Assembly (NCBI GenBank): GCA_000149265.1
Contig: CH002901.1
Location: forward strand, 975,829-1,039,828
Origin: Ciona savignyi
Lineage: Eukaryota > Chordata > Ascidiacea > Phlebobranchia > Cionidae
Length of the DNA: 64,000 nt
Direction of reading: 5' to 3'
Shown here: positions 25,754 through 54,361 of the stretch, in pieces
Numbering within the stretch: position 1 is the first letter of the stretch
How the letters are laid out: each line of letters opens with the position of its first letter
Made by a program: the position numbers and the translations under genes
The notes under the pieces: generated by a model
The model's database searches: none
What the model saw: the letters and a program-made list of their open reading frames with translations, nothing else
Told to the model about the DNA's origin: nothing

Positions 25754-25760
25754 TATATAA
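25754..25760 (+). promoter_or_regulatory. TATA box of myosin heavy chain gene 1
   Basis: TATATAA within GGTGGACGGTATATAAGC, identical in the other promoter. It lies about 290 bp upstream of the ATG. Confidence 0.65.
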
Positions 25761-26041
25761 GCTAAAGCACAAGCTCTTTTGGAATGGAAAGTCGTAGTCT
25801 TCTCGTAGTAGTTGAGAGAGAAGTGATCAAGCAATTTGCTTTCGATATAATAATAGCTTTATAAAGTATTCATTTTCAAATCAACTGTAGCCTAAGCCGA
25901 TTTCAATATTTAACTGGGTAATTATTGAATATATATATGTAGGTAGCATAGGTTTATACCAAAAAATAAACTCGGTTATTTTTTCCTTGTTTTAAGGTTG
26001 TTGTATCTTGCATTTAAGTTATAACATAAAGTTTTCTCAAA

Positions 26042-34991
<8,950 letters not shown>

Positions 34992-35251
34992 GTTAGTTGT
35001 ATGTTTGGTGAAGATTTCATGTCATCATTTCTGAGACAAATGTAATTATTCAACTAAATTTTGCAGAAATTTCCCTTCTTCTTGATCACGTCGACACATT
35101 GAACCCGGCTTTTTTTATTGCTCTTGTGTGAATGATGTTTGTGTTTTTAAATTCTTTATTTTTAAATTAATGATTTTTATGATCATTTTCGGTTTTAATT
35201 TCAACTTTAACAATGGTGAAATTGTGTCGTTTTGTGAATGAGGCTAATAAA
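34992..35251 (+). other. 3' UTR of myosin gene 1, probable UTR intron and poly(A) signal
   Basis: The stop codon TAG is directly followed by GTTAGT, and TTTTGCAG occurs at 35,059-35,066, so an intron right after the stop is likely. AATAAA lies at 35,246-35,251. The same arrangement is seen in copy 2. Confidence 0.6.
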
Positions 35252-35556
35252 TTTTAAACAAAAACATTGTTCGCATTATTGTTAAAATTTCTTGCATTTA
35301 ACAGATCACAAACCTAACGGCAGAACACGCTTAGTAATAATTAAACTTGATAGCCTCTTAGTACTGTTTATAACTAGAAACTTTACCTTGGTAGGCTATG
35401 TATTTTAACAACTGATCAACTTAACTAATTCGAAACTGTCCAAAGATTAAAATAACTGGTTCTAAGCAGGAGAGTTATCACACGTGACCAGGCTGGAGAG
35501 TTTAATATCGCAATATTACCAAATAAAAGCGTAAGAATTCGTTTTCTCTACTACCA

Positions 35557-37866
35557 TACGATATTGCAATTCTTTGGGTGAAAGGCAAAGCACCCACAAA
35601 TTAGCTATTTGGCTGCACAGATACTTCCAACTTGTTTGTACATAAATTATTTTGTTTAAAATACGTTAAAACATTCGATGAAAAAACTATTTTTGTATTC
35701 GTTTAATGCAAAAACATCCAAAGTAATAGCTTCGAAAATAGCTATAAACCGATAACAAAAAAAACTAGAAAGTTTTATCAACCACATGTTAATCATTGGA
35801 ATATTTAAAAGCCATTTTGACTGTACGCTATATGTTTCTGCATAAACTATCATGTTTTCTGGTCTTAATCAAAGTGAAAATTATTTTACAAAATGTATGT
35901 GTTACACTTTTAGACAGGGTTCTCGATACACAATTACAATACAATTTTTATATTTGTTTCTTTCGCTGCAGCGTTTACCACCAACAATTTAAAAATACAT
36001 GTCATATGTATATATACCAAAACAAATATAGCGTTAACTGAAAATCCAACAATTAACAAAAAAATAAAAAGTACTGTGGCAAGATACTGCAGCAAAACAG
36101 GAAGGCACCAAAAAAACTAAAAGTTATCTAGTTTGGTGCCTCCTGTAGTCAGCAGCTCGATAACCTGTAGTCAGCAGCTTTCATCGATATGTATAAAATG
36201 CTTGTATTAACTTAAGCAGCATAGAATCACAACCACACTAAAACATAATGCAACGGTCATATAAAATGAAATGGGCGGTAAAGTCTAACGGTTTTTGGCG
36301 GGAAAGATAACGATTAATGCGACAGGTAATTATATTCAAAGTGTTGATTACTAGGCCATTATCAAGTAATCAGCGCACGCACTAAGATAAAACATTTTAA
36401 CATAATCTCTGTTTCTGCAGGAAAAATAGAATGACTTTACAAATTACCAATTCAAACTTGATATTCATGTTTTCTAAGTTATTGACGTTAGTAACAAAAA
36501 CAAATTCAACAAAAAAATCAAACATTTAAAAAAATTCAAACAGAAACTGGATTAAAACATTTTTTCGTTTTTTTATTGGGGTTAAGAACACCAATTACAG
36601 TCTGCTTTAACGCCCCATAATGACAGGAATAAAATAAACAAAGGAGATAAACATTATAGAAATGTTAGCTGATATGTCTTAAACATGCAGCTGTATATTT
36701 TGGGTAAATAACGTCAGGAAAAATACCGCCAGACCCGAGAATACAATCATGACATTATAGTATTTTTCATAATTTTGTCGCCAATATTTATTGTTATTTG
36801 ATATTGTGTACATAAAAAGGGAAAATTCAGTTCAAATTTTAATAAAAGCTAAAAAAAGTATGGAATTGAATTAAAATACCCCACTATACCTCCAAATGAA
36901 TTAAAAAATATTATATACTATATTATAATACACTATTACCAGATGCGTATAAAGCAGTTGGTCACAAAAAAACCCGTATAAATGAAAAAAGAATTTAAAC
37001 ACGAACAAAAAATTACAACAGCCATTACCTCAACCACACGAAAACAAAAGGAATGGGTATATTTTGACGGGGTCCATTTTTTAGGTTTTAGTTATTGCAC
37101 ATGGATCATATAGTGATATATTTAGCCACATTACAGTAAAAATCAATTTCCCAAACCTTTATCAAATACGTAATTGGTGTTTTCTTTCAGAAACAAAGAT
37201 TATACAATTTGTAAAAGATACCAAGAGAACTGAAATCATTTATTTTTGTATAGGGTATCAAAAGAACGGAAAAGGAGACAAACAATATTCACTTGGATTA
37301 CGACCAGAAAACATGATGGTTTATGCAGAAACATATAGTACAGTCAAAAATAGCTTTTAAATATTCCGGTGAGTAACATGTGGTTGACACCTCAGAGGGA
37401 TACATTAAACGATTCTAAAAAGTAGTGTTTTCGTCTAATGCAGGGGTGCTCGATCGCGATCTACCGGTTGATCGCGAAGGTGGTACTGGTCGATCGCGGC
37501 GTGACATTAAAAAAATATCATTCTAGCTGCAATGCCGTCACTTGATTGATATACAGGGCAGCCATTCAGATGACAACTGAATGTTGCCGTTCGGGTGACC
37601 AATCAAATTAAACAACGGCTCTAAGTACAGCAAAACTTGCCGAAAGCGCCGCTCTTTCGCCTTTGCATTTTTGTAGTGGGTAGATTATTTTGACTCGGTC
37701 ATTTTAAAAGTAGCTCGCATGCTGAAAAAGTGTGAGCACCCCTGGTCTAATGTTTAACGTTTTTTTAAACAAAATAAATGTGCCCAAACAGGTTGGAAGA
37801 TCTGTTCAGCCGAATAGCTAATTTGTTAGTGCTTCGCCTTTCACCCAAACAATTGCAATATCGTAG
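35557..37866. mobile_element. Long-inverted-repeat (foldback-like) element in the spacer
   Basis: 35,557-35,875 and 37,300-37,866 are inverted repeats of each other. The outer parts pair TACGATATTGCAATTCTTTG with the reverse complement of CAATTGCAATATCGTA; the inner parts pair CATGTTTTCTGGTCTTAATC with its counterpart at about 37,300-37,320. The right arm is split by the hAT-type insertion at 37,441-37,744. The interior (35,880-37,290) is AT-rich and non-coding. The outer ends resemble SINE-head-like fragments (GGGTGAAAGGC). No clear target duplication was found. Confidence 0.72.
37441..37744. mobile_element. Non-autonomous hAT-type element with perfect 8-bp target duplication
   Basis: 304 bp, left end CAGGGGTGCTCGATCGCG, right end TGTGAGCACCCCTG, flanked by GTCTAATG on both sides (37,433-37,440 and 37,745-37,752). 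It is rich in CGATCGCG motifs, unlike its AT-rich surroundings, and has no coding capacity. Confidence 0.9.
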
Positions 37867-38014
37867 GTTAGCGTGATTCAACTACAGGCCGGCGGGTGGC
37901 AGGCAGCCCACATATATGATTATTGCGGCCCGCGAGCTCTCACAGTATTGATTAAATTTGTATTTTTAGTACAGTCAGTAATTTTATTTAAAACAAGTGT
38001 ACCATTTTTTAATG

Positions 38015-38835
38015 CAGTGGTTCACAAACTTATTTGAGCGCGACCCAAATCTGAGTTAAATGATAACCTCACGACCAAAATCTCAAAATGGCACTTTTAA
38101 TGTTAGCAGTCTTAGCACTACTACTTTTTTTAAATAAAACAATGATTTATTACAAACCAGTTAGTGATTTAGTGCGACTGATAAAACTGAGATTTCACCT
38201 TCACAATATCTGCACTGCGTGGCTCTATTTTGCGGAGTGCAATGCGCAGCTTAACAGTACCACGGTCATCGAAAGAAGTAAAACCCAAATCCAAAAATGC
38301 TTGCTTGTACAATTTAATCATCCTTAAATACTATATCTTTGCCCAAAATGTGCATGCTACGTTTCAGCAAATTCGATTATTTACTGATAAACTGAAAAAG
38401 TACGTGCTTGGGAAGCAAAAATATTTCAAGCTACCCTATTATACAACACAGCAAAACTTTCATACAATCAAAACTTACTATCAACTTTGATACTCTACTT
38501 ACTGACCTATTCATCTCCAAAATATTTCTGTAATAAAGGCTAATTATGGCAAATAAGCGAACTGAACTCTACACCGCCACTGTGAGATATTACCAGCTAA
38601 CTGCTCTTCCATTAAATTAAAACTTTTATAAAACCGCTTATGACGTAATAATCAAGTTTTAGAGAAGAAGTTAAGTGAAATACGTATGCCGTATCGTATG
38701 ATATGATATCATAATTCAATGAGGAAGAAATTAAATTAACTTGAAACATTAAGTGAAAAAAATGTTTTGACAGCTTTAAATCATCTTGCCGCGACCCATT
38801 TTTGGACCCTTCGCGATCCGTGTTTGGGTCTTAGA
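38015..38835. mobile_element. Possible degraded hAT-type element
   Basis: Begins CAGTGGTTCACAAACTTATT followed by GCGCGACCC. Sequence near 38,787-38,830 has GCGACCCATTTTTGGACCCT and CGCGATCCGTGTTTGGGTC, typical of the other end of such elements. The end repeat and target duplication are not recognisable, so the limits are uncertain. A GC-rich remnant (GGCCGGCGGGTGGC, GCGGCCCGCGAG) lies just before, at 37,885-37,935. Confidence 0.4.
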
Positions 38836-39682
38836 ATAATTAGAAGAATTTTTCGTGTAAAATTTATTATAACTGTAGAAAATCATTGTTACGTAACACA
38901 AATGTTTATTGAAAGAAAGCTCTTTGGCCAGTAAAGTATTAGTTCTCAGTCTAGAGCTGTATAGGCTAATGTAGCAATGTTTGCAGTAAAATAGTCATAG
39001 GAGTGTGGTAATGGTGCAATGGTTAGGCTGTAGTTTTTCTAATCATTTTGTAAGAAGTTTTCTTTCTTTTAGCGTTGCCCGTGAAAACGCATTCTTACGC
39101 TTTCTTTTGGTAATCTTACGATTGTCCTTAATCTCCAGCATTTTTCAACGGTTTAAATTGACTTTAATAAAAATTATCCGGTATAGCGTTAAAGCTAGAT
39201 ATTGGTGCAGCAATAATCATTGAATACTTAACCAACTAACTTATGTGGTTAAGCTGTACTTTCATATATTACATGCTACATACATGCTGTCTTCGTATAT
39301 TATAACCGCGTGATCTTATTATATGCGTATATATAAGTGTATAAAATGCACGTATGGCATGATTTCATGGTTTACAGCAAAATTTAATTCAGATTGTTTA
39401 CACGTAGATTAGCTTTGTAATATAACAGATGCAAAAGTTAAAATTGTAACGAAAAAAATGTTTTTTTAGAACCAGTCATTTTAATCTTTGGGCAGTAACG
39501 AGTTAGGTAAGTAAATCAGTTGTTACGATACATATAACCTACTCAGATATAGGTATCAGTTGTAAACCGTACCAAGAGACTATGCAATTTATTCTATACT
39601 AAGCGTGTTCTGTCTTTAAGTTCAGTTATCTGTTAAATGCAATACATTTCAACAATAATGCGAACAATGTTTTTGTTTGAAA

Positions 39683-39688
39683 TTTATT
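39683..39688 (-). terminator. Poly(A) signal of myosin gene 2
   Basis: AATAAA on the minus strand, in the conserved context of the copy-1 signal at 35,246. A putative 3' UTR intron acceptor lies at about 39,868-39,869, directly before the UTR exon starting at 39,867. Confidence 0.65.
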
Positions 39689-39942
39689 AGCCTCATTCAC
39701 AAAACAACACAATTTCACCATTATTAAAGTTGAAATTAAAACCGAAAATGATCGTAAAACTCATGAATTTAAAAATAAAGAATTTAAAAACACAAACATC
39801 ATTTACACTAGAGCAATAGAAAAAGCCGGGTTCAATGTGTCGACGTGATGAAGAAGCAAAGAAATTTCTGCAAAATATATTTGAATAAATACATTTGATT
39901 TACGAATGAAAACATAAAATAATCACCAAACATACAACTAAC

Positions 39943-48609
<8,667 letters not shown>

Positions 48610-48901
48610 TTTGAGAAAACTTTATGTTACAACAACTTAAATGCAAATTACTACAACTTAAAACAAGTAAAATGTTACCGTTTGTTTTTTGGTATAAACC
48701 AAAAAATAATAATGTTATCCACATATATATTCAATAATTACCCAGTTAAGTTTCGGAATCGGCTTAGGCTACAGTTGATTTGAAAATGAATACTTTATAA
48801 AGCAACTAAGATCGAAAGCAAATTGCTTGATCACTTCTCTCTCAACTAATACAGCTCGACAGTGGAATAGACTTCGACTTTCCATTCCGACAGACCTCCG
48901 C

Positions 48902-48908
48902 TTATATA
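48902..48908 (-). promoter_or_regulatory. TATA box of myosin heavy chain gene 2
   Basis: TATATAA on the minus strand in the context GGTGGACGGTATATAAGC, as in copy 1, about 290 bp upstream of the ATG. Confidence 0.65.
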
Positions 48909-48943
48909 CCGTCCACCAATTAACACTTCCAAGATTTAGAACA

Positions 48944-48949
48944 CAGCTG
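48944..48949 (-). promoter_or_regulatory. E-box CAGCTG in the second myosin promoter
   Basis: CAGCTG about 36 bp upstream of the TATA box, in the shared GGTCAGCTGTGTTCTA block. Counterpart of 25,713-25,718. Confidence 0.5.
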
Positions 48950-49030
48950 ACCTGACATTGTCAGCAACTCATCATGTTTAAGTTCATGCTCATCATTAAG
49001 AAAATGCGTAAATTAATCAATTCATGTACA

Positions 49031-50689
49031 CCTAATATTTATTAAGTAGCCTATTACGATATATACATGGTTATTTGCTAAAGAAACCACATTTGGCCGA
49101 AATCGAAGTTTTTGTCATAGTTGTTAATACTGAATTGGATTGGGTTATGTGATGTAATGTTTTTTTTGATGTTTTATTGTTTTGCTTTGTGTGTCATTTT
49201 TTTTTATTTCTGTCACCTTGAACTTATCTATTTTCACTGCGACTTTAAGTTGTCCCCTGTGCGTTACAGCTGCATCTGCCCGCCCGCGTTGATAAATGTT
49301 GATTTGCATAGTTTGTTTGCGCGCCTTGAATGTTGTCCAGTCCTAATGGTTTGGAAAGTTAGTTGTCGTTGTACCTCCTGGCATGTGTATCTCTTTTTGT
49401 TAAATATTTATATTGAGTATTGTGGAATAATGAGTACTGAGTTTCAAGGACGAGTAGCGAACTAAATTAGTAAAAACAATCCCGACTAGTATTGATAACC
49501 CTCATGTTTTTTGAGAATCTTTTTTTTAGTTTAGTTTATTTTTCGTTTCCACGGTGAAAACATAAATCAGGATTTTTGAAAAAAAAAATTGTAAAACGGG
49601 AAAAAACGGCAAAACGACAGTCGTTAGAACACGTCTAAAAAACAAGCAATAAATAATTAAAATCCGGTAAAATTAGACGTGGACGCTAAACCCAAATAAA
49701 AAAAATAAGATAACACTAAGCCTCGAAGAAAAGTGTGCGGTAAAGAGACCCGTGCAATGGGGGAATCATCTTTAGGAGAAGGGGTGGCCTGGAAAGTGAC
49801 ATCCGTACAAATAATTTTGCCAACGGCAACATCACATACGCTAGATGTAGCTTTAACACCACACCCATTTCTTAAGCATTGTGAGAACGTGTCCACACCA
49901 AAACAAGTGTTGCAGGCGATGATAACGATCATCGAAGGACGACAACGCATATTCGTTGAATTCGGCTAACGCGGGATAAGCCAACAACATCAGCCGATAT
50001 TGAATCGTCCAACAGAATGCAGTTGATCCATTGTCGACCGTCGTTATTTTGGTTGTGCAAATATTGTTCCTTATAGAAAATCGTTATTTACAAGATTTTG
50101 TTTCCGGCATTATTTTCGTTTCTTTCTCAAATAAAATTACAAAGTTTTGGATACTGACGTATTATTTCAAATAAAATGGAGCCTAAGCACCAGTAACTTC
50201 CTACAAAAAATAATATAGACGTTACAAAGAATAAATATCCAACCCAATGGCAAAAATCGGACTAACCAAATTAAACAAAATTTATGATCTTTATTGTAAA
50301 AAATCAATGGTGCATAACAATGGTCACGCGCTGCAGATAAGGCTTCGGGCGTTAAATTACAAGAAATTCGGGCGTGAAATGTTATTTATTTAGTTCTATG
50401 AAGGTAGTTTTAACAGCGTTTTTAACGGCAGAAATATTGTAAATTGACAGAAAATCATCAACGTGTGTGTATCGTTTAGGTAAATTAAATGTTAGATCTT
50501 AGTGACCAAACATTTGGTTATTAAAGTTCTAAAGATAAATTTACATGAATGCAAATGACCTTTATTTTATCATGTGAAGTGGTAATTATTGTTCAGTGAC
50601 TGAAGTTTTAAAAGTGCACTTTAATGAATGATCTCTAGAGAAAAAATTTCTTTAGCGCCCTTAGCATGGTTTTGGCATGCAATTTACAA
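49031..50689. other. Intergenic, no gene seen
   Basis: The frames at 49,657-49,969 are open on both strands but lack a family resemblance or splice context. A block at about 49,520-49,580 (TAGTTTAGTTTATTTTTCGT, CCACGGTGAAAACAT) resembles 70-118 (TAGTTTAGTTTGTTTATTTT, CCACGATGAAAACAT), so it is a dispersed repeat fragment. Confidence 0.5.
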
Positions 50690-51099
50690 TTTAATGTGGA
50701 CATTAGCCATACTTCTTATGCTGGTCTGAGGAGATGTGTCATTAACCAAAAGGCATATTATTTTTCTGTGTTACACACATAAAAGTGGGTGCCTCTAAAT
50801 ACTACAGGACCGCTTGGTGCTTGGATCACTTAGATTGCTATGAAAAGTAATTCTTACCCTGTCCCAAACACTAATCTCAACCCCAGAACTAACTTTAACC
50901 CCAACCCTAACATTAATATCATGGCTTTTGTAATTACGAAGTATAGTAAGTGATCCAAGCGCTCCAAGAGATTTAAGCGGTCCTGTAGTATTTAGAGGCC
51001 CCCACTTTTATGTGTGTAACACAGAAAAAAAATGGGCTTTTTGGTCAATCACAATCTCCTCAGACAGTACAAGACGTATGGCAAATGCTCATATTAAAC
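50690..51099. repeat. Palindrome around a MITE copy, left of the gap
   Basis: The outer arms 50,690-50,787 and 51,003-51,099 are inverted copies (TCTGTGTTACACACATAAAA against TTTTATGTGTGTAACACAGA, then CTGAGGAGAT against ATCTCCTCAG, and GCCATAC against GTATGGC). They enclose the MITE at 50,788-51,002. The right arm runs directly into the run of N. Confidence 0.85.
50788..51002 (-). mobile_element. MITE (CTCTAAATACTACAGGA family), copy 2
   Basis: Starts GGTGCCTCTAAATACTACAG and ends CCTGTAGTATTTAGAGGCCC. The interior reads TTAACCCCAACCCTAACATT, so it is reversed relative to copy 1. Confidence 0.88.
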
Positions 51100-51199
51100 N
51101 NNNNNNNNNNNNNNNNNNNNNNNNNNNNNNNNNNNNNNNNNNNNNNNNNNNNNNNNNNNNNNNNNNNNNNNNNNNNNNNNNNNNNNNNNNNNNNNNNNN
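51100..51199. other. Assembly gap (100 N)
   Basis: Exactly 100 N, a conventional placeholder for a gap of unknown size, placed between two palindromes. Confidence 0.98.
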
Positions 51200-51351
51200 A
51201 TCTCGAGCAGCTGAAGCTCCAATGGTGGAATTCAATTATACAAAAACCTAATCTAAAATTAGAAAGAGTGACTTATGCAACCCAATAGATGTAGCATACT
51301 ATTTTCTCGTAATTTAGCAGTGTATATAGGTACCATATGTCACTTTTATGC

Positions 51352-51532
51352 GGTACCTCTATAAACTACAGGATCGCTTACTATACTTCGTAATTACAAA
51401 AGCCATGATATTAATGTTAGGGTTCGGGTTAAAGTTAGAACTACGGTTGCGATTAGTGTGTGACACAGGGTTAGAATAACTTTCCATAGCAATCTAAGTG
51501 ATCCAAGCGATCCTGTAGTATTTAGAGGCACC
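51352..51532 (+). mobile_element. MITE (CTCTAAATACTACAGGA family), copy 3
   Basis: Starts GGTACCTCTATAAACTACAG, ends CTGTAGTATTTAGAGGCACC. It forms the inner part of the left palindrome arm. Confidence 0.88.
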
Positions 51533-51543
51533 GCATAAAAGTG

Positions 51544-51724
51544 GGTGCCTCTAAATACTACAGGATCGCTTGGATCACTTAGATTGCTATGGAAAGTCAT
51601 TCTAACCCTGTCCCAAACACTAATCTCAACCGTATTTCTAACTTTAACCCTAACCCTAACATTAATATCATGGCTTTTGTAATTACGAAGTATAGTAAGC
51701 GATCCTGTAGTTTATAGAGGTACC
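51544..51724 (-). mobile_element. MITE (CTCTAAATACTACAGGA family), copy 4
   Basis: Reverse-complement twin of copy 3. The interior has TAACCCTAACCCTAAC. Confidence 0.88.
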
Positions 51725-51840
51725 GCATAAAAGTGACATATGGTACCTATATACACTGCTAAATTACAAAAAAATAGTATGCTACATCTATTGGGTTGCA
51801 TAAGTCACTCTTTCTAATTTTAAATTAGGTTTTTGTATAA

Positions 51841-51918
51841 TTACATCAAATTTTAATTTAGGTTATTTTATAATTACATCAAATTTTAATTTAGGTTATT
51901 TTATAATTACATCAAATT
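51841..51918. repeat. 33-bp tandem repeat upstream of the synaptophysin-like gene
   Basis: The unit starting TTACATCAAATTTTAATTTA occurs at 51,841 and 51,874, with a third truncated copy at 51,907. It ends 20 bp before the start codon of the next gene, so any 5' leader would run through it. Confidence 0.85.
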
Positions 51919-51937
51919 AGGTGATATTAAATTTATA

Positions 51938-52690
51938 ATGGATATGTCAAGTTGGAGAATCCGTGTTCTTTTGGAACCAAGAGGTTTCATACGGGTAATT
52001 GAGTTTGTTCTTTCCATTGTAGCATTTGCTACAACTGGTGGATTTTCTGGTGTATCTAAATACAGTATTCTATGTACTTCTACAACTACTCCTTCCCCCA
52101 CCTCCATGGTGAGTGCTCCGATCAACTACCCATTTCGACTTTATGCCCTCGAAATTATGGTCCCAAACTGCAGTAGCAACGGCACTGAACTTGTTCCCAC
52201 TCGATATGATGGTGATTTTTCTCCCTCTGCTCAATGGTTTGTGTGTGTGGGAGTTCTTGCCTTCTTGTTTACACTCGCATCAGTGATTTTCTACGTAGTC
52301 TTTGATGCTGCCGTACGGCAAACCCATGAAAGATTGGTGACCATAGGAGATCTGGCAGCCACTGTATTATTTGCTTTCTTCTGGCTAACTGCTGCGTCAG
52401 CATGGGCTTGGGGGCTTGGTCAGGTGAAGATGTGGACCAGCCCTGTGCAGTTCTTTCTAAATAAGCCACTTAATGATATTTGTAATATTCCAAGTGTTAC
52501 CTGTACAGCAGGCAGCTCGGCTAACTTCTCATCCCTTAATGCTTCTGTTGCTTTTGGATTTCTCAACTTCTTTCTCTGGTGTTGTAATATCTGGTTTGTT
52601 TACAAGGAGTCCCCCTACCACCAGGAACCAACTAAAAACGAGGGAACAGGAGAATTTCCTGGTGGCAACCCTCCACCCAGCAACATGTAG
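51938..52690 (+). CDS. Synaptophysin-family vesicle membrane protein, intronless
   Basis: Four-span MARVEL-type vesicle protein (synaptophysin/pantophysin group), 250 residues in one open frame. The N-terminus MDMSSWRIRVLLEPRGFIRV matches the family's pre-membrane segment (LEP.GF..V). Hydrophobic segments are at about 21-40, 104-128, 137-160 and 205-228. FRLYALEIMVPNC and the later Cys pair in the second lumenal loop fit the family's disulfide pattern. ATVLFAFFWLTAASAWAWGL and VAFGFLNFFLWCCNIWFVYK are typical. NGT, NFS and NAS sequons lie in the lumenal loops. The short tail is Pro/Gly-rich and lacks the long Tyr-rich repeats of neuronal synaptophysin, so it is closer to pantophysin. The lack of introns in an intron-rich region suggests a retrocopy or intron loss. 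The frame is intact, so it is probably functional. Confidence 0.9.
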   Translation: MDMSSWRIRVLLEPRGFIRVIEFVLSIVAFATTGGFSGVSKYSILCTSTTTPSPTSMVSAPINYPFRLYALEIMVPNCSSNGTELVPTRYDGDFSPSAQWFVCVGVLAFLFTLASVIFYVVFDAAVRQTHERLVTIGDLAATVLFAFFWLTAASAWAWGLGQVKMWTSPVQFFLNKPLNDICNIPSVTCTAGSSANFSSLNASVAFGFLNFFLWCCNIWFVYKESPYHQEPTKNEGTGEFPGGNPPPSNM

Positions 52691-52941
52691 TTACTGAGAA
52701 GATAAAGCCAATTAGAAGAACAATTGCTTACCAAAGCAAGCTTTCATAAAAACAGTTGTGTGCGTACTTTGTATTGTACCGTAACTAGTAATATAACCAC
52801 CTGCCTGGTGGCAACTGGACGCTAGGGTAATAGGCATCTTTGGATTACTTTTACTGGTGATCCGGTGTGCCCCTGTTTACCGACTGCTGCAAATGTAACA
52901 ATTAATTGTAATGTAAGATGTTTGTAGCCACATACTCTGAT

Positions 52942-52947
52942 AATAAA
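52942..52947 (+). terminator. Poly(A) signal of the synaptophysin-like gene
   Basis: AATAAA about 250 bp after the stop codon. Confidence 0.6.
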
Positions 52948-54361
52948 GCAGAAAACTCAACAGCGGTTGTAGTTGGAACCTAGATCCATTTGTAAATCAA
53001 CAACATTTGTGATATTTTCCAAAGTTTAAACACTGTTAAATTGTACCAAACGTACACAATTGTTTGTATAATAACTTAATGATAAATCTTAAGATCCTCA
53101 TTACAAATTGACTTTTCCGTAAGGTACTGCACCGCAAAAAAAATTGTTTGTTTTGCTGGCATGTATATGTATATCAACCTAATTCATAACTATATAATAG
53201 CATTTTATATTTGTAAACATGCTTTTCTTAAATGCATGCATGTATAAAAACCTTTTAAGTTTACCGTTGCTATGTTTTGTAAAAATACAAAGTAAATATT
53301 TATAACTTAATGTAAAAAAAACTATCATTTGTATATTACATGAACTGTCAACACTTTCAATGTTAATGTTAATTATTCCATATTAGCTCTGAATAATTGC
53401 ATTGTGGGTTTTGCAGCATGCTTTCTTTTGCAGCCCATGATGATAAAACCCATATTCCTAATTACAAATTAATGTCGACTTGCCGTTCCAACGAATGTGA
53501 GAAAATTTTAAAAATGTCTATTCGGTACTGTTAGTGTATTGATGTGTGTGTGGGTATTTGTGTTTTATTAACTAATGTGCATATAGCTAAAAATCTACCA
53601 TTAATATAGATATTCTTAATGTCATCAATACTGAGCGAAACTTTTTTCATTTGTAAAGAGTAGAGTTGGTTAATAATTGATTAACTTCAAAAACAAAGGT
53701 TCTATTTCTGTTGCACGACCAGAATTATTATTTTACTACAAAGAGATTAACTAAACTTTAAAGTGGTGTAAAGGTAAACTGTTTTTGGAGATTAATTTGG
53801 CGTAATTTTTTAACTAAAATAAAACTTAAAGCTAACTAGTTTTTCGGTACACAAATACTAGAAAGTTGTAGCTGTGTTTGCATTTATTGTTAAAAAATGC
53901 GTAATAAATTTAACCATGGATGTTCGTTTATGTTTGTTTAATTTGATTAAGAACAGTGCACGGATAGCTTCCAAGGGACACCAATTTTCATTAATGGTAT
54001 GTGTCAGTTGTCAGCTTCAAGAATTACCGACAGGCGAAGGTTTGATACTTACGTTGCAATAGAAAACAAAAATATCAATTAATAGGGGTTAGTATAGTCA
54101 GATTAGTATTACAATTTAGGCATACTGGTTAATAATCAAAACCAAATAGTGTATTCTGTAAAAAAACTTTTACATGCGTTGAACTACAAAAGTAAAACTG
54201 AGTTGTAAAAATCTAATCATCACGGATGTGGTTCTACAGGAAGTGCCGCCAACTAAAGTTCAAATGATAATATACGAGCGACCCATTACTTTATAACTTT
54301 GTGAAATGCATTGCATATTGGTGTACGTTTTTGACAAGGGTATTATACATAAGGAAAACTA

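Larger units (their letters stand above)
35468..39467. other. Spacer between the two inverted myosin arms
   Basis: About 4 kb without a recognisable gene. It contains the foldback-like element, a nested hAT-type element and a degraded hAT-type element, listed separately. The open frames at 38,088-38,490 and 39,005-39,223 show no family resemblance. Confidence 0.7.
51233..51843. repeat. Large palindrome, arms about 300 bp, 11-bp loop
   Basis: The left arm 51,233-51,532 and right arm 51,544-51,843 are near-perfect inverted copies, for example AGAAAGAGTGACTTATGCAA against TTGCATAAGTCACTCTTTCT and GGTACCATATGTCACTTTTA against TAAAAGTGACATATGGTACC. The loop is GCATAAAAGTG. Each arm contains one MITE copy. 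Confidence 0.92.

Noticed and set aside
38088..38490. Small gene in the myosin spacer
   Set aside because: The frames overlap a degraded hAT-type element and show no coding pattern.
49657..49969. Overlapping open frames on both strands
   Set aside because: Both strands are open over the same bases, there is no family resemblance and no splice partners. Treated as chance or repeat-derived.
51413..51665. Internal telomeric array
   Set aside because: The TTAGGG-like runs are short, imperfect and part of the MITE interior in every copy.
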